From the NCBI GenBank assembly GCA_947475475.1, contig CANJOG010000135.1, forward strand, positions 1 to 6,017: a stretch of DNA of 6,017 bases. The letters are read 5' to 3'. Within the stretch, counting starts at the first letter, position 1, and each line of letters begins with the position of its first letter. The translations under genes and the position numbers were made by a program. Shown one piece after another: positions 1-5,551 of the stretch. The notes beneath the pieces were generated by a model, which saw only the letters and a list, made by a program, of their open reading frames with translations, did not search any database and was not told the DNA's origin. The stretch is from Acetobacteraceae bacterium (GTDB taxonomy: Bacteria; Pseudomonadota; Alphaproteobacteria; Acetobacterales; Acetobacteraceae).

Positions 1-33
1 ATAGGGCTGCTCGGTGAAGTAGGCGATATGCAT
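1..33 (-). CDS. N-terminal fragment of a probable luciferase-like flavin-dependent monooxygenase (runs off the window)
   Basis: Only the first 11 codons are visible, read leftward from an ATG at 33-31: MHIAYFTEQPY. A good ribosome site (AGGAG) sits about 9 bases upstream of this ATG, which supports a real start. The hydrolase gene ends only 27 bases upstream, so the two are probably co-transcribed. Short N-termini of the form M-x-I/L-x-Y-F-T-E-x-P are familiar from LLM-class flavin-dependent oxidoreductases, enzymes that use reduced flavin and O2. These are often encoded beside an alpha/beta hydrolase. The assignment rests on 11 residues and gene context only. That a gene starts here is well supported; its product is a guess. 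Confidence 0.5.
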   Translation of the reverse strand, partial: MHIAYFTEQPY

Positions 34-60
34 TGGTGCTGTCTCCTGTGCGGGACGGGC

Positions 61-825
61 TTACTTCAGGAAATCGGTGATCAGGCCGGCAAGCGCGTCG
101 GGCGCTTCGAGATCGGCGTAATGGCCAACCCCCGGCATCACGGCGAGGCGCGCACCGGGAATGGCGGCGGCGTAAATATCGGCGCAACTCTTCGGAACAA
201 TCCTGTCGCCATCGCCCCAGATCACCAGCGCGGGACTCTTCAGGCCAGGCAGCAAATGCCGGATACCCGGATTGAACATCGCGGGCTTCCAGGCGATGCG
301 CGTCGTCATTTCGCGGTTGCTGTCGATGACGCGCGGCCGCTCCTCGCCATAGATGCCCTTGGTCGCCTCATAGGCGTCCTTATTGGCAAAGCCGTAGGCG
401 ATATATTCCTCGGCATCGATCAGGAACTGGTCGAAGATCAGCCCCTCATCCGGGCGTGTGCCCATCGGCGCTTGCAGGATCAGCCTGGTGACCCGGCCAG
501 GACTGCGCGTGGCGATCTCGGCGGCAATCCAGCCGCCATAGCCGAGCCCGAGAACGGCGCAGGGGCCGAGCCCGAGTTCGTCCATCAGATAGCCGACCAG
601 GGCGGAGAGATCGGTCACATTGCGCAGGAATTCCGGCCGGGCCGATCCGTCATAGCCCGGCAAGGCTGGCGCGATGACCGTATGGGTCTTGGCCAGCGCC
701 GCATGCAGCGCGGTCCAGCCAAAGCGGCCGGTATCGCGGTGCAGGACCAGCAGGTTGGGCCCGCTGCCCCCCGTCAGGACATCGATCACCTGTCCGGCAA
801 CCGTCACAGTGCTTTGCTGCGGCAT
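61..825 (-). CDS. alpha/beta-hydrolase-fold protein lacking the usual Ser nucleophile
   Basis: This 254-aa cytoplasmic protein has no signal peptide or membrane segment, and its length is normal for a single-domain alpha/beta hydrolase. An early strand (LLVLH, residues 25-29) leads into the usual oxyanion-loop region (30-37). The nucleophile elbow reads G93-L94-G95-Y96-G97-G98, so Gly occupies the position of the Ser in G-x-S-x-G. The acid (D207, in GDGDRIVP) and the base (H235, in GVGHYADLE) are both present. A lid-like helical segment lies around 120-190. The start is supported by GGGAGGAA 8-9 bases upstream of the ATG. An overlapping ATG at 832 is out of frame. It appears to be the first gene of a leftward operon with the monooxygenase-like gene, divergent from lysR, and probably acts on an ester- or lactone-type product or is non-catalytic. 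The substrate is unknown. The fold is certain; the activity is not. Confidence 0.88.
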   Translation of the reverse strand: MPQQSTVTVAGQVIDVLTGGSGPNLLVLHRDTGRFGWTALHAALAKTHTVIAPALPGYDGSARPEFLRNVTDLSALVGYLMDELGLGPCAVLGLGYGGWIAAEIATRSPGRVTRLILQAPMGTRPDEGLIFDQFLIDAEEYIAYGFANKDAYEATKGIYGEERPRVIDSNREMTTRIAWKPAMFNPGIRHLLPGLKSPALVIWGDGDRIVPKSCADIYAAAIPGARLAVMPGVGHYADLEAPDALAGLITDFLK

Positions 826-922
826 CGCGCATTTCCTCCCGTCTGTTGGGTGGATTCAGCCACCTGTCCGACCGATACTTCCAATGCTATTTTAGACCCT
901 GATCAATCGCAAAACGGTATCA
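826..922. promoter_or_regulatory. divergent hydrolase/lysR intergenic promoter region
   Basis: These 97 bases separate the leftward hydrolase and rightward lysR starts, the usual place for a LysR-type regulator to act on both genes. The hydrolase ribosome site (complement of 833-840) is inside. An AT-rich stretch at 887-912 contains a possible lysR -10 element (TATTTT, 888-893) with no convincing -35. It also holds T893-N11-A905, the minimal LysR-box pattern, which is common by chance. The 14-mer at 893-906 (TAGAC-CCTG-ATCAA) matches 8 of 10 bases of the FNR/FixK box TTGAT-N4-ATCAA. That there are promoters here follows from the gene layout; the individual elements are weak. Confidence 0.4.
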
Positions 923-1810
923 ATGCTCCGCCACCTTCCCTACTTCATCGCCGTCGCCGAGGAAGAGAATTTCCAGCGCGCCGCGGCCCGGCTGAAAATC
1001 GCCCAACCAGCACTGACCCGCCGCATCCAGGAGCTGGAGCGCAAGCTCGGCGCCCGCCTGTTTGACCGGCTGCCACGCGGCGTAAGGCTGAACGAGGCCG
1101 GGCGCGTGCTCCGCGATGACGGCAAGCGCGTGCTGGAGGAATTCGACCGCGCCTGCCAGCGCGCCGCCCGCGCTGGCGCGGGCGAGATCGGGCGGCTCAG
1201 GCTGGGCTATAATGACGTGGCGCTGAAATTCCCGGTCGTGGCCAGTGCTCTGCGGGAGTTCCGGGCGCGTTACCCTGATGTCGAACTCCGCCTGATGCCG
1301 ATGCCGTCGGAAGCCCAGCGCGCCGGGCTGCGCGCGGGCAGCATTGATGCCGGGCTGTTCTATATGGAGCCGGAGGAAGTGGCGGGCCTGGCCGGCTTTA
1401 CCCTCATCGAGGACGATTTCCTGCTTGCCCTGCCGCGCGGCCACCGTCTCGCGGACCGCGGCGATCTCTGCCTCGCCGATCTGACGGAAGAACGCTTCAT
1501 CTGGCCATCGCGCACCGAAGGCCGCGTCCTCTATGACCGCATGATCGCCGCCTGCCGCGAGCGTGGCTTTTCGCCCAATATCGAAATGGAAATCCTCACC
1601 GCCGACAATACGCTGAGCGTGGTCGCCTCCGGCATTGCGGTGGGCTTCGTGCCGCTTTCCCAGCTCGGGGCCGAGCCGGATGGGGTGGTGCTCCGCAAGG
1701 TCGCTGATTTCTCCGTCCCGATGCGGCTGGACCTGGCATGGGTGGACGGCGCCGCGCCACCGGTTGCGGAGCGGCTGGCGGCACTGCTCAAACCGCTCAA
1801 ACGCGGCTGA
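923..1810 (+). CDS. LysR-type transcriptional regulator
   Basis: This 295-aa protein has the normal LysR-family length and layout. An N-terminal winged helix-turn-helix covers about residues 1-60: an LPYFIAVAEEENFQRAA helix, then the recognition segment IAQPALTRRIQELE, then LGARLFDRLPRGVRLNEAGR. A linker helix (about 61-90) leads to a periplasmic-binding-protein-like effector domain (about 92-290) opening with RLRLGYNDVA. The family binds DNA as a tetramer and is switched by a small molecule in the cleft, often an aromatic or organic acid. The effector here cannot be read from the sequence. ATG 923 is the first start in frame with the HTH, although the ribosome site before it is poor. Divergent placement suggests it controls the hydrolase/monooxygenase pair and its own gene. 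Confidence 0.93.
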   Translation: MLRHLPYFIAVAEEENFQRAAARLKIAQPALTRRIQELERKLGARLFDRLPRGVRLNEAGRVLRDDGKRVLEEFDRACQRAARAGAGEIGRLRLGYNDVALKFPVVASALREFRARYPDVELRLMPMPSEAQRAGLRAGSIDAGLFYMEPEEVAGLAGFTLIEDDFLLALPRGHRLADRGDLCLADLTEERFIWPSRTEGRVLYDRMIAACRERGFSPNIEMEILTADNTLSVVASGIAVGFVPLSQLGAEPDGVVLRKVADFSVPMRLDLAWVDGAAPPVAERLAALLKPLKRG

Positions 1811-1821
1811 AATTGAGTTTT
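1796..1821 (+). terminator. possible weak intrinsic terminator at the end of lysR
   Basis: CTCAA (1796-1800) can pair with TTGAG (1813-1817) across a 12-base loop, and TTTT (1818-1821) follows directly. The 5' arm lies in the last lysR codons and the stop codon is in the loop. The stem is short and AT-rich and the T-run is only four bases, so this is at best a weak terminator. Confidence 0.22.
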
Positions 1822-1985
1822 AAGTGCTGAGATTGGCCGCGGTTGCATAGGTAGATGACCCTAAGGGCGAGCGCGTAGGGGCTGAACCGAATTACGACGC
1901 CGTAAGGTTGCCGACTATGACATCCGTCAGAACAAGGATGATGCCGAATACACGGTAAACCCCTTGGCAGATGACGGAGCCATAC
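1811..1985 (+). promoter_or_regulatory. fixK upstream region with perfect TTACG-N4-CGTAA dyad
   Basis: This 175-base gap between lysR and the fixK-like gene should carry the fixK promoter. It holds a perfect 5-bp inverted repeat with a 4-base spacer, TTACG (1892-1896) ACGC CGTAA (1901-1905), flanked by AACC (1885-1888) and GGTT (1906-1909), which are also complementary. Two 5-bp half-sites around 4 bases is the geometry of Crp/Fnr-family sites (FNR box TTGAT-N4-ATCAA), but the bases differ. A tentative -10 (TATGAC, 1916-1921) with an 18-base spacer would put the left arm of the dyad at the -35 (TTACGA, 1892-1897). In known systems FixJ-P activates fixK from sites in this position, so FixJ is an alternative binder. 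The dyad is seen; its function is inferred. Confidence 0.4.
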
Positions 1986-2882
1986 ATGCCCTTCGATCAC
2001 ATCTCCAGCGACATGAACCGTCCCAATGGCTTGAACAGTTCGGGACGGCGCGTCTCGATTGGCAACAAGATCGCTCCGCTCGGCGGAAACAAGACAGCTC
2101 CACTCGGCGCCATCAGCCTCGGCGGCAATGAGATGAACTGGATCGGCGCCGACTGGCGCGCAGGCCTCGCCCGCTTCGGCACTGAAATTTCACTCCGCCG
2201 CGACCATGAAATCTTCGCCCAGGGCGAGGATGCCGATTTCTGCTACATGGTGATCGAAGGCTGCGTCCGCACCGTCAGGCTCATGGAAGACGGCCGCCGG
2301 CAGATCACCGATTTCCATTTCGCCACTGACCTGCTCGGCATGGATGACCTCACGGTCCATGCCTGCTCGGCCGAATCCGTTTCCGATGTGGTGCTGCTGC
2401 GCCTGCCCCGCCAGATCGTCGAGCAACTCGCCACCCATAACGGCGCGCTCGCCAACCACCTGCGCGGCGCGGCGCTGAACGAGCTGCGCCGGGCGCATGA
2501 GCGGATGCTGCTACTCGGCCGTAAGACCGCGCTGGAACGTCTCTCCACCTTCCTGGTCGAGCTGGCCTTCCGCATGCCTGCCAACGCCGCCGGCCGCACC
2601 CAGCCCGCCGAGCCCGGCCATCTGGAACTGCCGATGAGCCGGCTGGATATCGCCGACCATCTGGGCCTGACGGTCGAGACTGTCTGCCGCAACCTCGCCG
2701 TGCTGCAAAAGCAAGACATCGTGAAGGTGCATGGCACGTCGATCCATCTGATGCAGTGGCGCAGCCTGGAGCAACTCGCGGAGATGCCGCACCAGCCGCT
2801 GCCAGCGCGGGCCGCGGTCCCGCGCGCTCCCATGGCGCATACCCGGACACATCCCGCGATGCAGTTCGCGCTCGCGAGCTGA
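1986..2882 (+). CDS. fixK: Crp/Fnr-family transcriptional regulator, FixK-like
   Basis: From ATG 1986 this is 298 aa. An upstream ATG at 1971 would add five residues, but 1986 has a far better ribosome site (GGAG at 1976-1979, 6-base gap). A cyclic-nucleotide-binding-type beta-roll covers about residues 50-150, a dimerisation helix about 155-195, and a winged helix-turn-helix about 213-256. The recognition helix reads T229-V-E231-T-V-C234-R235; E and R in this spacing contact the G and C of FNR-type half-sites. The N-terminal cysteine cluster of FNR is absent, so this is a FixK-type protein without an Fe-S sensor. The protein is long for FixK (typically about 230 aa) because of a roughly 50-residue N-terminal extension containing an 8-residue tandem repeat and a Pro/Ala-rich tail after 265. 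Lying just before fixLJ, it is the expected FixJ target that activates microaerobic genes. The family is certain; the fixK symbol rests on subtype plus neighbours, and an Nnr/Dnr-type role is the alternative. Confidence 0.88.
   Translation: MPFDHISSDMNRPNGLNSSGRRVSIGNKIAPLGGNKTAPLGAISLGGNEMNWIGADWRAGLARFGTEISLRRDHEIFAQGEDADFCYMVIEGCVRTVRLMEDGRRQITDFHFATDLLGMDDLTVHACSAESVSDVVLLRLPRQIVEQLATHNGALANHLRGAALNELRRAHERMLLLGRKTALERLSTFLVELAFRMPANAAGRTQPAEPGHLELPMSRLDIADHLGLTVETVCRNLAVLQKQDIVKVHGTSIHLMQWRSLEQLAEMPHQPLPARAAVPRAPMAHTRTHPAMQFALAS
2061..2108 (+). repeat. two tandem 24-base repeats in the fixK N-terminal extension
   Basis: Two adjacent 24-base units (2061-2084 and 2085-2108) match at 20 of 24 bases and encode GNKIAPLG and GNKTAPLG. 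A degraded third unit (AISLGGNE) follows. The repeat is in frame and lies in the poorly conserved extension ahead of the sensory domain, so it looks like a local in-frame duplication rather than a functional DNA element. Confidence 0.75.
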
Positions 2883-2930
2883 GCTGGGCCTTTTCCGCCT
2901 CGAAACTGGTCGCAGAAAAGCGAGGCCGAG

Positions 2931-3152
2931 ATGTCCATCCATGAATCCCTCGAAACCTGCGCGCGCCAACACGCCGCAGGGAACCGCCAGATCCAGCGCC
3001 AGCGCGATCTGATCGACCGCGCAGTAGTGGCCGGCCAGGCCAAATTGGCGCGCGATTCCGAGGCATTCCTGGCCCAACTGGTTGACTCTCAAGCGCGCTC
3101 CGAGGCGCATCTCGCGCATCTGGGAAGACTGAGCCGCCGCCATTCCAGCTGA
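2931..3152 (+). CDS. small uncharacterised helical protein (73 aa) between fixK and fixL
   Basis: I do not recognise this protein. It starts at ATG 2931 with CGAGG at 2921-2925, five bases upstream, and begins 48 bases after the fixK stop. It is hydrophilic and rich in Arg, Gln, Ala and Ser, with no signal peptide or membrane segment. Residues about 12-68 lack Pro and have only two Gly, with leucines and alanines spaced as in an amphipathic or coiled-coil helix, for example LIDRAVV (27-33) and FLAQLVDSQARSEAHLAHL (46-64). There is a single Cys (C10) and no zinc-binding pattern. A small partner or modulator of the FixL/FixK circuit is possible from position alone. Longer reading frames run antisense here, but they are typical GC-rich shadows. 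It is probably translated, because its ribosome site and spacing fit the same-strand operon. Confidence 0.65.
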   Translation: MSIHESLETCARQHAAGNRQIQRQRDLIDRAVVAGQAKLARDSEAFLAQLVDSQARSEAHLAHLGRLSRRHSS

Positions 3153-3203
3153 GATCAAAAACCGGCCTGCGGTTGCCTTGATACCGGGCGCTGGACTAGG
3201 TAC

Positions 3204-3240
3204 TCCGGACACGGACGCAGCTGTTCCGTCCGATTCCGGA
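3204..3240 (+). promoter_or_regulatory. hairpin in the fixL leader covering its ribosome-binding site
   Basis: TCCGGA (3204-3209) pairs with TCCGGA (3235-3240), and inside it ACGGA (3211-3215) pairs with TCCGT (3225-3229) around a 9-base loop. This gives 11 GC-rich pairs with one asymmetric internal loop. The outer 3' arm includes the GGA of the fixL ribosome site (GGAG, 3238-3241), so folding would hide it. The pairing is visible in the sequence; a regulatory effect is inferred. Confidence 0.35.
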
Positions 3241-3249
3241 GACTCGCGC

Positions 3250-4740
3250 GTGGAAAGATTATTCGGCGCGGTTGTCGAGACAGCGACCAATGCGATCCTG
3301 ATGCTCGACGAGCAGGGATGCATCGCGGATTCCAATGGCGTCATCTGGGAGCAGACCGGCCGGCACAAGCCAGAGCCGGGCACATTGCCACTGGCCGAGT
3401 TGCTCCGCGAAGGTTTTGACTGGGAGGGAGTTGCCCGCCCGCTCGCCCCCGGCACACGCGCCGCCGAGTTCGAAGTCGATGTCCGCCGGAGCGATAAATC
3501 CGACTTCCCCGCCGAACTGGTGGTCGGCCGGCTCGGCGGCCATCCGCATATGTGGTTCGCCATTCTGCGCGACATCACCGAGCGCCGGCGCAGCCAGGCC
3601 GCCGTGGCCGAAAGCTCCGCACGCCTGGCCTCCATCCTCGCCACCGTGCCGGACGGGTTGGTCGTCATCGACGAGAAGGGGCTGATCGAGACCTTCAGCA
3701 GCGCCGCCGAGCGTCTGTTCGGCTACAAGGCCGAGGAAATGATCGGCCGCAATGTCGAAATCCTGATGCCCTCGCCCTATCGCGAGAATCACGACGGATA
3801 TCTCCAGCGCTACCACCGCACCGGCGAGCGCCGCATCATCGGCATCGGCCGCGTGGTGGTCGGCCAGCGGCGCGATGGCACCACATTCCCGATCGAACTG
3901 GCAATCGGCGAGACCCGTGTCGGTGGCCGGCGCCTGTTCACCGGCTTCATCCGCGACCTGACCGAGGCGCAGCAGCGTGAGAAGCGCTTGCAGGATCTCC
4001 AGGCCGAATTGCTGCATGCCTCGCGCCTGTCGACCATGGGCCGCATGGCCTCGACTTTGGCGCATGAGCTGAACCAGCCGCTGACGGCGATCGCCAATTA
4101 CGTCCAGGCGGCGCGGCAATTGCTGCAACAGACCGCGGGCGTGCATCCACGCGTCGGCGATGCGATGGAAAAAGCCGCCACCCAGGCCACCCGCGCCGGC
4201 GCCATCATCCAGCGGCTGCGCGAATTCGTCGGCAAGGGCACCACTGAACGCCGGCCAGAGGATGTGAACAAGATCATCGGCGAGGCCAGCGCGCTCGGGC
4301 TGATCGGCGCGCGCGAGCATGGAATCCGGGTGAATTTCGAGCTGGACCAGGATCTACCGGAAATCATGGTCGACAAGATCCAGATCCAGCAAGTGGCGCT
4401 GAACCTGATCCGCAACGCCGCGGAGGCGCTGGAACTGAGCGAGAGGCGCGAAATCACCGTCCGCACCAGCCTCTCAGCCGAGCATGAGGGCATGGTCGAG
4501 GCCATGGTTGCCGATACCGGGCCGGGCATGGCCGCCGAAGTGACGGAAAACATGTTCAAGCCCTTCGTTACAACCAAGAAGCAGGGTATGGGATTGGGGC
4601 TGGCGATCTGCCGCGAGATCGTCGAGGCGCATCACGGGATGTTGTGGGCGACCCCGAACGAGCCGAATGGCACGATCTTCCGCTTCACCTTGCCGATCGC
4701 CAATATTGGCGGCGGCGATGAGGCGGAAGAGCCAGGCTAA
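3250..4740 (+). CDS. fixL: oxygen-sensor histidine kinase FixL
   Basis: This soluble haem-based oxygen sensor loses ligand at low O2, autophosphorylates, and passes phosphate to FixJ. I chose GTG 3250 (496 aa) because GGAG lies 8 bases upstream. An open frame reaches back to TTG 3178 but lacks a ribosome site, and its extra residues resemble no domain. A first, divergent PAS covers about 1-112. The haem PAS (about 122-243) carries the FixL signature: H181 as proximal haem ligand (H200 in Bradyrhizobium), with R187 and R201 matching R206 and R220, in HDGYLQRY and RIIGIGRVV. A HisKA region follows with phospho-acceptor H272 (AHELNQPL), then the ATP-binding domain: N-box N389, G1 box D422-x-G-x-G, F-box F436-F439, G2 box GMGLGL (446-451). 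There are no membrane segments, as in Bradyrhizobium FixL and unlike Sinorhizobium. fixJ follows after 38 bases. Identity is very secure. Confidence 0.96.
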   Translation: MERLFGAVVETATNAILMLDEQGCIADSNGVIWEQTGRHKPEPGTLPLAELLREGFDWEGVARPLAPGTRAAEFEVDVRRSDKSDFPAELVVGRLGGHPHMWFAILRDITERRRSQAAVAESSARLASILATVPDGLVVIDEKGLIETFSSAAERLFGYKAEEMIGRNVEILMPSPYRENHDGYLQRYHRTGERRIIGIGRVVVGQRRDGTTFPIELAIGETRVGGRRLFTGFIRDLTEAQQREKRLQDLQAELLHASRLSTMGRMASTLAHELNQPLTAIANYVQAARQLLQQTAGVHPRVGDAMEKAATQATRAGAIIQRLREFVGKGTTERRPEDVNKIIGEASALGLIGAREHGIRVNFELDQDLPEIMVDKIQIQQVALNLIRNAAEALELSERREITVRTSLSAEHEGMVEAMVADTGPGMAAEVTENMFKPFVTTKKQGMGLGLAICREIVEAHHGMLWATPNEPNGTIFRFTLPIANIGGGDEAEEPG

Positions 4741-4778
4741 ACGGATGCGCCTGACGATATAGGGGAGAGTCGAAACAG

Positions 4779-5393
4779 ATGAGCGAACCAACCATCTTCA
4801 TCGTCGATGATGACGAGGCGGTGCGCGACTCGCTCGAATTCCTGCTCTCAGCCTCTGGCTACACCACCGAGGGCTGGTCCTCCCCGGTCGAATTCCTTGA
4901 CCGCGCCTCCGCCCGCCCGCTTGGGCCAGGCTGCCTGCTGCTCGATGTCCGCATGCCGGAGATGGACGGCCTGACCCTGCTCGGCCGCCTGCGTGACTAT
5001 GGCGTGGCCTTGCCGGTGGTGATCATGACCGGCCATGGCGATGTGCCGCTGGCGGTGCGCGCCATGAAGGCCGGGGCATCGGATTTCGTCGAAAAACCGT
5101 TCAGCCAGGAGACTATCACCTCCGCCGTCAGCGCCGCGCTGAAGCGCCCGGCCGCCGATAATGCCGGCGCGCGGGCGGCCAAAGCCTGCCTTCAACGCCT
5201 GACCCAGCGCGAGCAGGAAGTAATGAAACTGCTGATTAACGGGCTGTCGAACAAGGAAGTCGCCATCGATCTCGGCATCTCGCCGCGCACGGTGGAAATC
5301 CACCGCGCCCGCGTGATGGAAAAAACTGGCACGCGTAGCCTGCCCGAACTGGTCCGGCTCGGCATTACCGCGGGGCTGGAAGCCGGAAGCTGA
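4779..5393 (+). CDS. fixJ: response regulator FixJ (receiver + LuxR-type HTH)
   Basis: This 204-aa protein is the standard FixJ length. The receiver (about 4-120) has the acidic pocket D10-D11-D12, phospho-acceptor D56 (LLLDVRMPEMDG), switch T84 (VIMTGHGD) and K106 (EKPF). After a linker (about 121-135), a LuxR/GerE-type helix-turn-helix (about 137-200) contains LTQREQEVMKLLINGLSNKEVA and the recognition helix SPRTVEIHRARVMEK. On phosphorylation by FixL, FixJ dimerises through the receiver and activates promoters, classically fixK. An AGGGGAG ribosome site at 4761-4767 precedes the ATG by 11 bases, slightly long. Close spacing after fixL indicates a fixLJ operon. All catalytic receiver residues are intact, in contrast to the second receiver downstream. 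Confidence 0.96.
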   Translation: MSEPTIFIVDDDEAVRDSLEFLLSASGYTTEGWSSPVEFLDRASARPLGPGCLLLDVRMPEMDGLTLLGRLRDYGVALPVVIMTGHGDVPLAVRAMKAGASDFVEKPFSQETITSAVSAALKRPAADNAGARAAKACLQRLTQREQEVMKLLINGLSNKEVAIDLGISPRTVEIHRARVMEKTGTRSLPELVRLGITAGLEAGS

Positions 5394-5551
5394 TCCAGGG
5401 CCTGAATGCCGTTTCCCGCCGCGCGGCACGGACGACCAGGCTAATACGGTCTTCCACCGATAAGGGATCGCCCGGATTATCCTGCTACCCCCTGCGGTTT
5501 AGGGTCGAAGCATCCGAAGCAGGGCTCGACCTGCCGGAGTTCGGGCCTGAC
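5394..5551 (+). promoter_or_regulatory. fixJ to receiver-gene spacer with several dyads and a direct repeat
   Basis: These 158 bases probably hold a separate promoter for the 133-aa receiver gene. Visible structure includes GATAA (5459-5463) with TTATC (5477-5481), an inverted repeat with a 13-base spacer. CGAAGCA occurs twice (5506-5512 and 5515-5521, 9-base period). CCCTGC (5490-5495) pairs with GCAGGG (5519-5524), and GTCGA (5504-5508) pairs with TCGAC (5526-5530). I find no good -35/-10 pair, no FNR box and no terminator with a T-run. Any of these could be an operator, but none matches a site I know. Confidence 0.3.

Noticed and set aside
28..1065. 345-aa open frame on the + strand opposite the hydrolase
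   Set aside because: It runs antisense to a clear alpha/beta-hydrolase gene and into lysR. Its composition (Gly/Arg/Ala/His-rich) is what GC-rich third positions produce on the opposite strand, and it has no recognisable domain.
3178..3191. TTGAT at 3178-3182 as half of an FNR/FixK box upstream of fixL
   Set aside because: The second half-site after four bases does not resemble ATCAA.
3178..3249. TTG 3178 as the fixL start (24 extra residues)
   Set aside because: There is no ribosome site before it, and the extra residues are low-complexity. GTG 3250 has GGAG at an 8-base distance and begins right at the first PAS helix.
2511..3668. 385-aa open frame on the - strand across fixK, the small ORF and fixL
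   Set aside because: It spans parts of three same-strand genes antisense, is Ser/Arg-rich with no domain, and the fixK and fixL reading frames it overlaps are unambiguous.
3259..4320. 353-aa open frame on the - strand opposite fixL
   Set aside because: It mirrors the PAS and HisKA domains of fixL and has no coherent motif of its own.
5407..5428. TGCCG/CGGCA stem after fixJ as a terminator
   Set aside because: It is only five pairs with a 12-base GC-rich loop and no following T-run.
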